Assembly: GCA_045649105.1 (NCBI GenBank)
Contig: JAZRPG010000045.1
Location: forward strand, 14,209 to 78,208
DNA: 64,000 nt
Source: JAZRPG01 sp045649105
GTDB lineage: Bacteria > Bacillota > Clostridia > Oscillospirales > JAAYXM01
Direction: 5' to 3'
Shown here: positions 36,958 to 44,708 of the stretch, in pieces
Numbering within the stretch: the stretch's first letter is position 1
Layout of the letters: every line of letters begins with the position of its first letter
Position numbers and translations under genes: made by a program
The notes under the pieces: generated by a model
The model's input: only the letters and a program-made list of their open reading frames with translations
Database searches by the model: none
Told to the model about the DNA's origin: nothing

Positions 36958-37974
36958 ATGAAAAAGACTGTAATCGTCGGCATAAGCGGCGGTGTTGACA
37001 GCAGTGTCGCCGCCTGTATACTGAAAAAGGACTTCAATGTCATCGGGGTAACTCTTGTTATGCACGGAGCGCCCCCGCCCGATGCTGCAGGCATATGCAA
37101 GGTTCTTGATATTCCGCACTATGAAATTGATGTTCGTGATAAGTTTACAGAGCATGTCATAAAAAATTTTATTGACGAATACCGCAGTGCGCGTACGCCA
37201 AACCCCTGCGTGTGGTGTAACTACTATCTTAAATTCGGCGCAATGCTCGACATTGCCGACTCGCTCGGCGCGGATTTCGTCGCAACAGGGCACTACTCTC
37301 GCCTTATTAAGGACAGCTCAGGTGAGCTTTTCCCTGCGCGGGCGCTTTTTTCAGAAAAGGACCAGACCTATGCGCTGTACAGACTGCGCCAGCATCAGCT
37401 CCGCCGCGCACTTTTTCCGCTCGGCGGGCTTACGAAACCGCGCGTGCGTGAAATTGCCGCGGAAATCGGCCTTGACACTGCCTCAAAGCGGGACAGCCAG
37501 GACATATGCTTTATTCCCGACGGCGATTATGCCGCATATCTTGAGAAAAATTCATCGCCGTTGCCGCCCGGGCGCTTTATCGGCCCCGGCGGGGAAGACC
37601 TCGGCGAGCACCGCGGACTTCTGCACTATACAGTCGGTCAGCGGCGCGGTCTCGGAATCGCATATTCCGAGCGCCTGTTTGTCACGCGGCTTGATGCAGA
37701 GAAAAACGAGGTCCACCTCGGGACTGACGGCGCACAGAATAAAACAACCGTCACGGCAGGCGACATAACCTTCATAAGCGATAAAAAACCTCCGCAGAAA
37801 TTTGCATGCAGCGCAAAAATCAGATATAATGGAGCTGCAAGCCCCGCGATGATATATACAGACGGGGAAATTATCCGCGCGGAGTTTGCTTCTCCCCGGC
37901 GCGGCGTTGCCCCCGGTCAGTCGCTCGTTCTTTATGACGGTGAGCGCGTCATCGGCGGAGGAATTATAGAATAA
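36958..37974 (+). CDS. mnmA: tRNA-specific 2-thiouridylase MnmA
   Basis: MnmA thiolates U34 of tRNAs for Lys, Glu and Gln using sulfur passed from a cysteine desulfurase relay. The PP-loop is VGISGGVDSSVAACIL. Both catalytic cysteines are present, in TPNPCVWCNYYLKFG and DSQDICFIPDGDY, and the C-terminal barrel starts YTVGQRRGLGI. At 338 residues it is slightly shorter than usual because the segment after VTLVMHG is compact. ATG six bases after GAGG, four bases past the peptidase stop. A cysteine biosynthesis gene follows. Confidence 0.95.
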   Translation: MKKTVIVGISGGVDSSVAACILKKDFNVIGVTLVMHGAPPPDAAGICKVLDIPHYEIDVRDKFTEHVIKNFIDEYRSARTPNPCVWCNYYLKFGAMLDIADSLGADFVATGHYSRLIKDSSGELFPARALFSEKDQTYALYRLRQHQLRRALFPLGGLTKPRVREIAAEIGLDTASKRDSQDICFIPDGDYAAYLEKNSSPLPPGRFIGPGGEDLGEHRGLLHYTVGQRRGLGIAYSERLFVTRLDAEKNEVHLGTDGAQNKTTVTAGDITFISDKKPPQKFACSAKIRYNGAASPAMIYTDGEIIRAEFASPRRGVAPGQSLVLYDGERVIGGGIIE

Positions 37975-38012
37975 ACAATATTTTTACCATATATAAAAGG
38001 TGGGGATATAAT

Positions 38013-38657
38013 ATGTTTGAAAACATGCGCGCAGACCTTCGCGCAGTTAAAGAGCGCGACCCGGCGGCGAGAAATTCGGTTGAGGTGTTTTTCCTCTACT
38101 CGGGTTTTCACGCCATCACAAGGCACCGCATAGCGCATTTCTACTATAAACACAAGCTGTTTTTTCTCGCAAGACTTGTGTCACAGTTCAATAAATTCTT
38201 AACCGGCGTTGAAATTCACCCTGCCGCGCAAATCGGACCCGGCTTTTTCATTGACCACGGCACAGGCGTCGTAATCGGCGAAACGGCTGAAATCGGCTCA
38301 AACTGCACGATTTATCAGGGCGCCACCCTGGGCGGTACGGGCAAGGATGTCGGCAAGCGCCACCCGACCATAGGCAATAATGTAATGATAGGCGCGGGCG
38401 CAAAGGTCCTCGGCCCGTTTTCTGTCGGCGATAACTCAAAAATCGCCGCAAACGCCGTAGTCCTTGACACCATTCCGCCAAACTCCACTGCTGTCGGCGT
38501 CCCCGCGCGCGTAGTGAAGCGTGACGGGATAAAGACATGCGACGGCACTGACCTTGACCAGATTCACATTCCCGACCCCATCGCGCAGGAGCTCTGCAGA
38601 ATGCGCATAAAGCTTGAGCATATGCAAGCGGAGCTTGACAAACTCCGGAAGGAATAA
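38013..38657 (+). CDS. cysE: Serine O-acetyltransferase
   Basis: CysE makes O-acetylserine, the precursor of cysteine. A helical N-terminal part (about 1-65) leads into left-handed beta-helix hexapeptide repeats. Signature blocks are IDHGTGVVIGETAEIGSNCT (with the catalytic His/Asp), YQGATLGGTGKDVGKRHPTI and NAVVLDTIPPNSTAVGVPAR. The 214-residue length is the short Firmicute form. The ribosome site AGGTGGGG precedes the ATG. Placed after mnmA, it may supply cysteine for tRNA thiolation; that link is inference. Confidence 0.95.
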   Translation: MFENMRADLRAVKERDPAARNSVEVFFLYSGFHAITRHRIAHFYYKHKLFFLARLVSQFNKFLTGVEIHPAAQIGPGFFIDHGTGVVIGETAEIGSNCTIYQGATLGGTGKDVGKRHPTIGNNVMIGAGAKVLGPFSVGDNSKIAANAVVLDTIPPNSTAVGVPARVVKRDGIKTCDGTDLDQIHIPDPIAQELCRMRIKLEHMQAELDKLRKE

Positions 38658-38690
38658 GAAGAACACAAATTCCGTTTGGGAGATATTCTG

Positions 38691-39740
38691 ATGCTGAAAG
38701 ACAATCCGTATACAGAGCCGCCCGAAAGCTCTGAATTTTCACGGCGTGAATATGTAAGCTCTCTCAACTCGTTTGTCGCATCGCTTGAGGAAAAATCAAG
38801 CTCTTTGCGTGATAAGTTCATGCCGCCTGAAAGCTTCTTCCGCGATATTGAGAGCTACAGAAAAAAGTATATTGACATGCTCGGAAAGCCTCTGTGCCGA
38901 TATGAAAAGTCAGTCCCGCCGGCATCATACGCCTTTGTTGCCGAGGACGAAAACTGCAATATATACCGCATAAAAATTGAGGCGCTGCCCGGGCTTTTCT
39001 TTCACGGGCTGTATCTTGTCCCGCATGAGGAGGCAGCTCCGTCCCCGCTCGTTATTGCGGCGCACGGTGCCCTCGGCACGCCTGAGCTTCTGTGCAATAT
39101 GCACGGTAAGAACGGCTATTCAAACCTCGTCCCGAGGCTTGTTTTGCGCGGCGCGCGCGTCTTTGCGCCGCAGCTCCTTCTGTGGAACATAGGTCAGAGC
39201 CCCGCAAAGCCAATATATGAGACAGAATACAACCGCGCAGACCTTGACCTTCGCCTCAAGAGCCTTGGCGGAAGCATGACTTCGCTCGAAATATTCTGCA
39301 TAATGCGCGTACTTGACTTTCTTGAGGCACACCCCCGCACCGCATTCTCACGCGTCGGCTTTGCCGGTATGTCATACGGCGCATATATAGGTCTTCACAT
39401 GATGGCAGCGGATACACGCATAGAAAGCGCATATCTCTCCGGCTGCTTTAATGACAGGCTGCGCTATCGCTTTTCCGAGTGGCACTACAATAACGCCGCG
39501 AACACATTTCTCGATGCGGAAATCGCCGCGCTCTGCGCACCCCGCGCGCTGTATCTCGAGGTCGGCAGTAAGGACGATATTTTCGATTTTGGCTCTGCCG
39601 TGCGTGAAGCATACCGCGCAAAAAAATACTACTCCGCCGCAGGCGCAGAGGAAAAGCTCTGCTTCTCGGTATGGGACGGCGGTCATCTTGTAAACCCTGC
39701 AGATGACGGGCTCGATTTCCTCTTTAAAAACATGCCGTAA
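38691..39740 (+). CDS. Alpha/beta hydrolase (acetyl-esterase-like)
   Basis: A 349-residue cytoplasmic hydrolase: no signal peptide is seen. The nucleophile elbow is FAGMSYGAYIGLHM (Gly-x-Ser-x-Gly), the oxyanion strand is VIAAHGALGTPEL, and the acid and His candidates are EVGSKDDIFDF and VWDGGHLVNPADD. The frame opens at a TTG at 38676 inside the ribosome site; the ATG at 38691 after GGGAG is the likely start. It resembles acetyl-xylan-esterase and dienelactone-hydrolase-like families, but the substrate is not deducible. It ends the plus-strand run before a very strong terminator. Confidence 0.83.
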   Translation: MLKDNPYTEPPESSEFSRREYVSSLNSFVASLEEKSSSLRDKFMPPESFFRDIESYRKKYIDMLGKPLCRYEKSVPPASYAFVAEDENCNIYRIKIEALPGLFFHGLYLVPHEEAAPSPLVIAAHGALGTPELLCNMHGKNGYSNLVPRLVLRGARVFAPQLLLWNIGQSPAKPIYETEYNRADLDLRLKSLGGSMTSLEIFCIMRVLDFLEAHPRTAFSRVGFAGMSYGAYIGLHMMAADTRIESAYLSGCFNDRLRYRFSEWHYNNAANTFLDAEIAALCAPRALYLEVGSKDDIFDFGSAVREAYRAKKYYSAAGAEEKLCFSVWDGGHLVNPADDGLDFLFKNMP

Positions 39741-39765
39741 CAGCAACGCTAAACAGCCTTCTGAT

Positions 39766-39822
39766 ATAAGTAAAAAAGCATGCCGGACATCTGTCTTGAT
39801 GTCGGCATGCTTTTTTACTTAT
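39766..39822. terminator. Long bidirectional terminator
   Basis: The arm from ATAAGTAAAAAAGC pairs with GCTTTTTTACTTAT, and the inner ATGCCG/CGGCAT and GACATC/GATGTC continue the stem with a single bulged G around a short loop. The A- and T-runs make it a terminator on both strands. It separates the convergent esterase and ABC exporter genes. Confidence 0.92.
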
Positions 39823-39829
39823 CAGCTCT

Positions 39830-41494
39830 TTATTTCTTCAGTATTTTTTCGTTTACCACCTGCAGCTCACAGTCGCATATCTCACGCGCGGCATTTCTGT
39901 GTGATATGGCAATGCAGGTGCGCCCCGGAAGCTTCATTATATTTTCAAGCACGGCTCTCTCCGTCTCCTCGTCAAGCGCGCTTGTCGCCTCATCAAGAAG
40001 CAGCACCGGCGCACCGGACAGAATCGCACGCGCTATTGCAAGGCGCTGCACCTGCCCTTCAGAAAGCCCGCGCCCCCGCTCGCCTATTTCGGTCATAACC
40101 CCGTCCCGAAGCTCATTCACAAAAGTATCGGCTGAGCTTACACGCAGAGCTTTATCTATATCCTCTTCCGTCGCATCAGGTTTTGCAAGCAGGAGATTTT
40201 CGCGGATTGTCCCGCTCATAAGGAAATTACCCTGCGGCACATACGCAAAAAGCCCGCGTGTTGAACTTCCGAGTCTTATTTCCCTTCCGTCAGAGAGAGA
40301 AGCACATATCTCTCCGGACGCAGGTCTTATAACGCCCATAAGAAGCTTGATAAGCGTGCTTTTTCCTATGCCCGATGCCCCTGATATAAGCGTAAGCTTT
40401 CCTTTATGTATTTCTGCATCCGCGTCGGTAAACACCTTTGTCTTCCCGTAATTAAAAGATACTCTTTGAAGGCGTATCAGGTCAAGCTCCTTGTATATTT
40501 CCGGTACATCAGTGCAAGTCGCGTCATCTTCACACGGAAGGTCTGCAAGCTCCATTATCCGCTCTGCCGACGCTATCGCCGAGTAGTACTTTGAGAGGCT
40601 TCCTGAAAGGCCCGCAAACGGCGTCTGTATCTGTCCTATAAGCTGCATTATCGCAGTAAAATCACCGTAACCGAAGCCGGGTGTGCCCGACAGTATCCTC
40701 ACAGCGCCCCAGACTACCGCATACATATATCCGCACATGACAAGCGCGGAAAATCCCGTCCCTGCGCCTGACGAAAACGCGGCTCGCCGCATTTTTGCCT
40801 TGTGCTGTGCCTTGGCGCGTCCGCTTTCTCCGTCCGTTATCTGCTCCTCCATCTTAAAGGACTTTATAACAAGAAGATTTTCCATCGCCTCCTGCACAAA
40901 TGAGCGCAGACGGCCGCCCGCCTCCTGAACATCTGTGTGCGTGCGCTTCATAAATTTGCGGAATACACGCGCAAACACAAACATCAGAAGCCCGCCGCAG
41001 AGTATCAGGATTGCAAAGCGCCTGTCCACCAGAAGTATCGCCGCAAGCGCTCCGACAAGGCGCGTCAGAAGTCCGATAACCCCCGGCACAAGTGTCGCCG
41101 TTGTACTGCACACTATTGAAACATCGCCAAACAGGCGGTTTATCACCTCGCCGCTGTGAAACGACGAAACTGCGCTGTAATCCTTTTTTAAAAGAGCGCG
41201 GAACACACGCCCGCGCATGGCTATTTCAAGCCGTGAGGATATGTGCTCCTCAAGCATACGGCATGTTATACTGAGCAGAAGCTGAAGCGCAACGACAGCA
41301 ACCATAACGACAGCCGCGCGCCACACGCCCGCAGTATCCCCTTCAATCGCGCGGTTTATCACATCACGCACGACAAGTGTAAAATACACGCCGAGTGCCG
41401 CGATAAGAGCGTTTACAGCCGTCACTGCAAGTATTTTAAGAAGCTCGCCCTTTGACGAATCAAAAATAAATCTGTGCGCCTTATTTTTTTCCAA
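39830..41494 (-). CDS. ABC exporter, fused membrane and ATPase domains
   Basis: A 554-residue half-transporter: six membrane helices in residues about 15-305, then an ATPase domain with Walker A ISGASGIGKSTLIKLL, signature GLSEGQVQRLAIARAI, Walker B PVLLLDEATSALD and switch CIAISHRNA. No C39 peptidase domain precedes the membrane part, so if it exports a peptide the leader must be cut by another enzyme. The frame extends to 41518; the TTG at 41494, seven bases after GGAGG, is the best start. It overlaps the S24/S26 peptidase end by 14 bp, so the two are translationally coupled. It is the last gene of the kinase-PqqD-peptidase-exporter cassette. Confidence 0.93.
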   Translation of the reverse strand: MEKNKAHRFIFDSSKGELLKILAVTAVNALIAALGVYFTLVVRDVINRAIEGDTAGVWRAAVVMVAVVALQLLLSITCRMLEEHISSRLEIAMRGRVFRALLKKDYSAVSSFHSGEVINRLFGDVSIVCSTTATLVPGVIGLLTRLVGALAAILLVDRRFAILILCGGLLMFVFARVFRKFMKRTHTDVQEAGGRLRSFVQEAMENLLVIKSFKMEEQITDGESGRAKAQHKAKMRRAAFSSGAGTGFSALVMCGYMYAVVWGAVRILSGTPGFGYGDFTAIMQLIGQIQTPFAGLSGSLSKYYSAIASAERIMELADLPCEDDATCTDVPEIYKELDLIRLQRVSFNYGKTKVFTDADAEIHKGKLTLISGASGIGKSTLIKLLMGVIRPASGEICASLSDGREIRLGSSTRGLFAYVPQGNFLMSGTIRENLLLAKPDATEEDIDKALRVSSADTFVNELRDGVMTEIGERGRGLSEGQVQRLAIARAILSGAPVLLLDEATSALDEETERAVLENIMKLPGRTCIAISHRNAAREICDCELQVVNEKILKK

Positions 41495-41939
41495 AAAACA
41501 CCCTCCCTGCCGCCGCAAACAGTCCCCTTACGCGCCTGAACACGCGAGAGCGCACGCGGCGCCGCGCATATTTCATATATGAAGCATCTTTTGTATCTAT
41601 ATCCTTTCCGTCACGGCGGAAAGATGAGACAACACCTATTATCTGCCCGTCAGTTACGGGATATTCCTTTATACACTGGTGGTCTCCGCACATCACATAT
41701 CCGCGCCGCCGCACGCCTATAACCCTGTGCAGCACAAATGTACCGTCTTCTCGCCTGTACAGCGGAATATCGTATTTTTTAAGCCTTCCGCAAGCCTTAA
41801 TAAGCTCGACGCTGTCGCGGCCCTCACGAAGAAGCGGAAGCATGCTCTGCCCCGTAATTTCAAGCCGTATGCTGCCGCCTGAAGAAAGCGTCTCCTCAAT
41901 GACGGGCGCAAGAGCGGAAAGCGAAACCTTCTTATTCAA
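41481..41939 (-). CDS. S24/S26-family peptidase without a membrane anchor
   Basis: A 152-residue protein of the signal-peptidase-I fold. The Ser nucleophile is in ITGQSMLPLLREG (about 28-40). Where bacterial signal peptidases have Lys, it has His (VLHRVIGV, about 69-76), the Ser/His dyad pattern of the SipW/ER type. It has no N-terminal membrane helix. The C-terminus is strongly basic and amphipathic (YARRRVRSRVFRRVRGLFA), possibly for membrane contact. The start is TTG at 41939, overlapping the PqqD end by 8 bp. It is placed to cleave a leader before the ABC exporter acts; the substrate is unknown. Confidence 0.85.
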   Translation of the reverse strand: MNKKVSLSALAPVIEETLSSGGSIRLEITGQSMLPLLREGRDSVELIKACGRLKKYDIPLYRREDGTFVLHRVIGVRRRGYVMCGDHQCIKEYPVTDGQIIGVVSSFRRDGKDIDTKDASYMKYARRRVRSRVFRRVRGLFAAAGRVFFGKK

Positions 41940-42201
41940 GTATATCAGCTTCTCTCATTTGCGCTATAAACGCGGCGGTATCTTTCCTTGCAATCTCCTC
42001 GGAAACATCATAGCTCTCAAGTATCGCGGCTACAAGCTCGTCCTCCTCCGCGCCTGAAGAAAGCTTCTCCCAGAGCATTGCGCCGACCTCATTAAGCGTC
42101 ATCATTCCGTTGAAATCAACCGCAGCGCTTCCTGTCGGAAGGACGACATTATTCCCCGCGACACTGCGCATTACATAGCAATCCTTGATTTTCAAAACCA
42201 T
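41932..42201 (-). CDS. PqqD-family (RRE-type) peptide-binding protein
   Basis: An 89-residue protein with the PqqD/winged-helix RRE fold: strands at VLKIKDCYVMRSV and GNNVVLPTGSAAVDFNGMMT, then LNEVGAMLWEKLSSGAEEDE and helices from ELVAAILESYDV to the end. PqqD-like proteins bind the leader of ribosomally made peptides and present them to modifying enzymes. The start ATG shares its A with the kinase stop (TGATG), with GGAGG four bases before. No precursor peptide or radical SAM gene is next to it, so its client is unknown. Confidence 0.9.
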   Translation of the reverse strand: MVLKIKDCYVMRSVAGNNVVLPTGSAAVDFNGMMTLNEVGAMLWEKLSSGAEEDELVAAILESYDVSEEIARKDTAAFIAQMREADILE

Positions 42202-42920
42202 CACACCTCCGTATTTTTTGCGGACATGGCGTTATAACTTGCCAAAGCCGCGTCACTGTCCATATTTACCTTCGCTCTGAATATCGGCACCTGCGAAAAC
42301 AGACGGTCAACAAGCGCAAGAAGCTTCGCCGTTTTCTTGTGGTCAACAGGCCGCAGAGTCTGCTCCATAAACTGCACAAGCGCCTCGGCCGGAGCAATGC
42401 GCGTAACCTCATTTTTCTCTCCGCGCTCCAGAAACGCAATTCCGCGCAGCGGCACCGACACATTCCTGCTTATGTCATACTTTCCGCTCCACGGCGTTCC
42501 GCACGCAAAAAAAGCACCGTCTCGCTCAATTATCGCAGGCTTATCGTCGTTTATTACAAATGTCCGCTCCGCACCGAACACCTTCTGCCACAGCTTAATA
42601 TGCGTCGACTTCCCCACGCCCGACGGAGCAGAAAACAAATACGCACCGCCGTCAAGGCTTATTGCCGCGGAATGAAGAAGCAGCCCTCCATGCTCTATGA
42701 GTGCATCATAAAACACGGTCGCCGTAAGCATATATTCGCATTCGTCATATGAAAAATGCGGATTTTTCTTTTTTTCATTAAGAATTAAAAAATCAGGGAT
42801 ATTTATTTCAATATCTGCCTGCTGAAACTCCCCGCATCTGTACGCCTCAAGTCTTGAGTTTGTGAGCTCTCCGCGGCACACGGCACGCACCCTGAGCCCG
42901 GCTATACTGTAATAACCCAC
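42201..42920 (-). CDS. HPr-kinase-like protein (HprK/P-loop kinase domain)
   Basis: A 239-residue protein with an N-terminal region of about 95 residues, then the P-loop domain seen in HprK-related kinases: GGLLLHSAAISLDGGAYLFS, Walker A SAPSGVGKSTHIKLW (about 116-130), FVINDDKPAIIERDG and the substrate-loop-like CGTPWSGKYDISRNVSVPLR. It lacks the HPr-binding N-terminal domain of true HPr kinase, so it is probably not HprK itself; similar proteins sit beside PqqD genes and one type phosphorylates lasso peptides. The GTG at 42920 eight bases after AGGGGG is the best start. First gene of the cassette. Confidence 0.85.
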   Translation of the reverse strand: MGYYSIAGLRVRAVCRGELTNSRLEAYRCGEFQQADIEINIPDFLILNEKKKNPHFSYDECEYMLTATVFYDALIEHGGLLLHSAAISLDGGAYLFSAPSGVGKSTHIKLWQKVFGAERTFVINDDKPAIIERDGAFFACGTPWSGKYDISRNVSVPLRGIAFLERGEKNEVTRIAPAEALVQFMEQTLRPVDHKKTAKLLALVDRLFSQVPIFRAKVNMDSDAALASYNAMSAKNTEV

Positions 42921-42960
42921 GCGCCGCACCCCCTTTTGAACATCGCAAAATACTATGATT

Positions 42961-42989
42961 ATAATACCACAACGCAAAAAATACTTCAA
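42961..42989 (-). promoter_or_regulatory. Promoter of the kinase-PqqD-peptidase-exporter cassette
   Basis: Minus-strand TTGAAG (42989-42984), a 17-bp spacer and TATTAT (42966-42961), followed by the start codon about 40 bp on. The divergent DUF1540 gene begins about 100 bp to the other side. Confidence 0.72.
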
Positions 42990-43091
42990 GTGTTATAAAA
43001 TACAGCAATATTTTGCACTCAGCGCGCATATTACGGCATATAACCGCGCAAACTATCTCCGCGCAAAAAAATAAACGGAGGTATTTGCAAA

Positions 43092-43280
43092 ATGTCTGAT
43101 AACAACGCAAACAAAAGCATTCAGTGCACAGTAACTTCCTGCGCTCATCACTGCGGCGATGTCAATTACTGCTCTCTCAACACCATACAGGTCGGAACCC
43201 ATGAGCAGAACCCGACAAAGGACCAGTGTACAGACTGCATGTCGTTTGACCTTAAAAAATCAAACGGAAGCTGCTGCTGA
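43092..43280 (+). CDS. DUF1540 cysteine-rich small protein
   Basis: A 62-residue protein with eight cysteines and two adjacent histidines (QCTVTSCAHHCGDVNYCSLN, QCTDCMSF, SCC at the end), the DUF1540 pattern, probably a small metal-binding fold. DUF1540 proteins are common in spore-forming Firmicutes and of unknown role. Start: ATG 10 bases after GGAGG. It is divergent from the peptide-type cassette and followed by its own terminator. It has no leader or export signal, so there is no sequence sign that it is the cassette's substrate. Confidence 0.88.
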   Translation: MSDNNANKSIQCTVTSCAHHCGDVNYCSLNTIQVGTHEQNPTKDQCTDCMSFDLKKSNGSCC

Positions 43281-43318
43281 CCCTGCGGGCGGATTTTTCC
43301 GCCCCTTACATAGACAAT

Positions 43319-43362
43319 GCACGGCAGAAAGGCCTCTCACGCTTTCTGCCGTGCAATTTTTC
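43319..43362 (+). terminator. Terminator after the DUF1540 gene
   Basis: GCACGGCAGAAAG pairs perfectly with CTTTCTGCCGTGC (13 bp), followed by AATTTTTCC. A small GGGCGG/CCGCCC hairpin with a T-rich loop (43287-43304) lies just upstream. The larger stem may also serve spoVT on the other strand. Confidence 0.85.
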
Positions 43363-43392
43363 CGTACTGTATTCTTTTCGTATGATGGCCTT

Positions 43393-43935
43393 TTATGCTT
43401 CCATCTGCTTGCCGAGAAATCCTGCAACCGTCTGCGCGAGCTTATATCCCGTCTCTCCAAGCTCCGTCTCCGAGCCGTCAAACGCAAATACAATGCACCC
43501 CGACACGTCACCCTCGGATATTATTGGCGCCGCGATTGACAGATACTGTCCGTTATCACTGTCAGTAACGCTGATTTTTCTTTCCCCGCTCTTGTGCTGA
43601 TAAATCTGGCGTGACTCAATAATATGCTCAAGGTCCTCGCTTATCCTCTTGTCGAGCAAATCGCGGCGCGCAGGTCCCGATGCCGCAATTACCGAATCAC
43701 GGTCACACACGATTGCTGTCGCTCCCGTTGTCTTATTGAGCGTTTCGCATATATGGATAGCAAATGTCGCAAGCTCTCCGACGGGAGAATATTTTTTGAA
43801 TATTACCTCTCCGTCCTTGTCCGTGTATATCTCAAGCGGATCTCCCTCGCGTATGCGCATCGTGCGGCGGATTTCTTTCGGTATGACGACACGACCGAGG
43901 TCGTCAATTCTTCTTACAATTCCTGTGGCTTTCAT
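43393..43935 (-). CDS. spoVT: Sporulation regulator SpoVT
   Basis: SpoVT is an AbrB-like DNA-binding protein with a GAF domain that tunes forespore (sigma-G) gene expression in endospore formers. The N-terminal swapped-hairpin domain is TGIVRRIDDLGRVVIPKEIR then RTMRIREGDPLEIYTDKDGE. The GAF part runs from about residue 55 to the end (ATAIVCDRDSVIAASGPARR). The length of 180 residues matches the family. It implies an endospore-forming lineage, although some asporogenous relatives keep it. I did not find a clear sigma-G promoter. Confidence 0.96.
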   Translation of the reverse strand: MKATGIVRRIDDLGRVVIPKEIRRTMRIREGDPLEIYTDKDGEVIFKKYSPVGELATFAIHICETLNKTTGATAIVCDRDSVIAASGPARRDLLDKRISEDLEHIIESRQIYQHKSGERKISVTDSDNGQYLSIAAPIISEGDVSGCIVFAFDGSETELGETGYKLAQTVAGFLGKQMEA

Positions 43936-44062
43936 TATATAAATCCCCTTTTTGTTTTGAAATTATAACACTATTGTTTACAATCAAGGGATTTTTATGT
44001 AAGGAAATTGGTGGGAAGAAATCAAAATTCAGTTTCAGAATACTTCTCTTTTAAAATAAATT

Positions 44063-44593
44063 TTATTTATATTCTCCGCAATTTTTGCAATACTGATTTC
44101 CTGCTCCGTTTTTGCTTTTACATTTTTGGCATGTCCAGTATCCCGCATCATAACAATTTAATGGCGAAGCTGTATCTGTTGTTCTTTGTCTGACAACACT
44201 TTTATCACTGCTTTTTGTGCTTTTTTCTCCTTGTACTTCACCGTCATTTTCCGCACAGTAAAGCGCTGTGCCTGCAGTTATTCTTACATTGTGAACAATA
44301 CTGGCACCCGCGCCCAGAATAATTGCTATAAGATGATATGTAATGTACTGAAAAAAAGCGAGAGCCGCCGTAATTGCAATTATTGTGATAAACACCCGGA
44401 ATCCGCCGTCTTCTGCAAGCGCAAAAGCCGTAATTATCCCTATTATGCCTATAACCCAACAAACTATCTTTCCTATTGTCTCAATCGTCTCACACCAAGC
44501 CCACAACGAAGCCGAAATATGATCCATCTTCATACATTCCTTCAAAGAATTCGGCTTCTTTGACAATATGCAGCTCGTAAAAACATTCTTCAC
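44063..44593 (-). CDS. Membrane protein with C-terminal zinc ribbon, Xre-paired
   Basis: A 176-residue protein with membrane helices at about 30-65 (IGKIVCWVIGIIGIITAFAL) and 70-115, a polar linker and a zinc ribbon of four cysteines (WTCQKCKSKNGAGNQYCKNC). The GTG at 44593, nine bases after GGGAGG, is the best start; the frame extends 27 codons further through the promoter. Its promoter has a palindrome in the spacer and it is divergent from a small Xre regulator, which suggests the regulator represses it. The protein family is not recognised; it lacks enzymatic motifs. Confidence 0.75.
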   Translation of the reverse strand: MKNVFTSCILSKKPNSLKECMKMDHISASLWAWCETIETIGKIVCWVIGIIGIITAFALAEDGGFRVFITIIAITAALAFFQYITYHLIAIILGAGASIVHNVRITAGTALYCAENDGEVQGEKSTKSSDKSVVRQRTTDTASPLNCYDAGYWTCQKCKSKNGAGNQYCKNCGEYK

Positions 44594-44624
44594 TTTTATT
44601 TCCTCCCTTAAGTATAATATGTAT

Positions 44625-44653
44625 ATTTTAGCGAAATTCTCGCTAAAAGTCAA
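44625..44653 (-). promoter_or_regulatory. Promoter of the zinc-ribbon membrane protein
   Basis: Minus-strand TTGACT (44653-44648), a 17-bp spacer and TAAAAT (44630-44625). The palindrome described separately fills the spacer exactly, so a bound repressor would block polymerase. Confidence 0.75.
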
Positions 44654-44665
44654 TAGCGAAATTCT
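44626..44665. promoter_or_regulatory. Operator: palindrome plus half-site between divergent genes
   Basis: TTTTAGCGA and its exact complement TCGCTAAAA are separated by AATTC (44626-44648). The 12-mer TAGCGAAATTCT (44629-44640) recurs at 44654-44665, 25 bp on and on the same face. The palindrome covers the membrane-protein promoter and the half-site covers the -35/spacer region of the Xre gene, as for an autoregulating repressor. Confidence 0.8.
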
Positions 44666-44708
44666 TTCTATCATATAATGATATTACTCTTATGGAGGAG
44701 GTGTTGAT

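Noticed and set aside
43936..44062. A sigma-G promoter ahead of spoVT
   Set aside because: There is a TATAAT with a TTGATT at only 14 bp, which fits neither sigma-A spacing nor the sigma-G consensus well enough to call.
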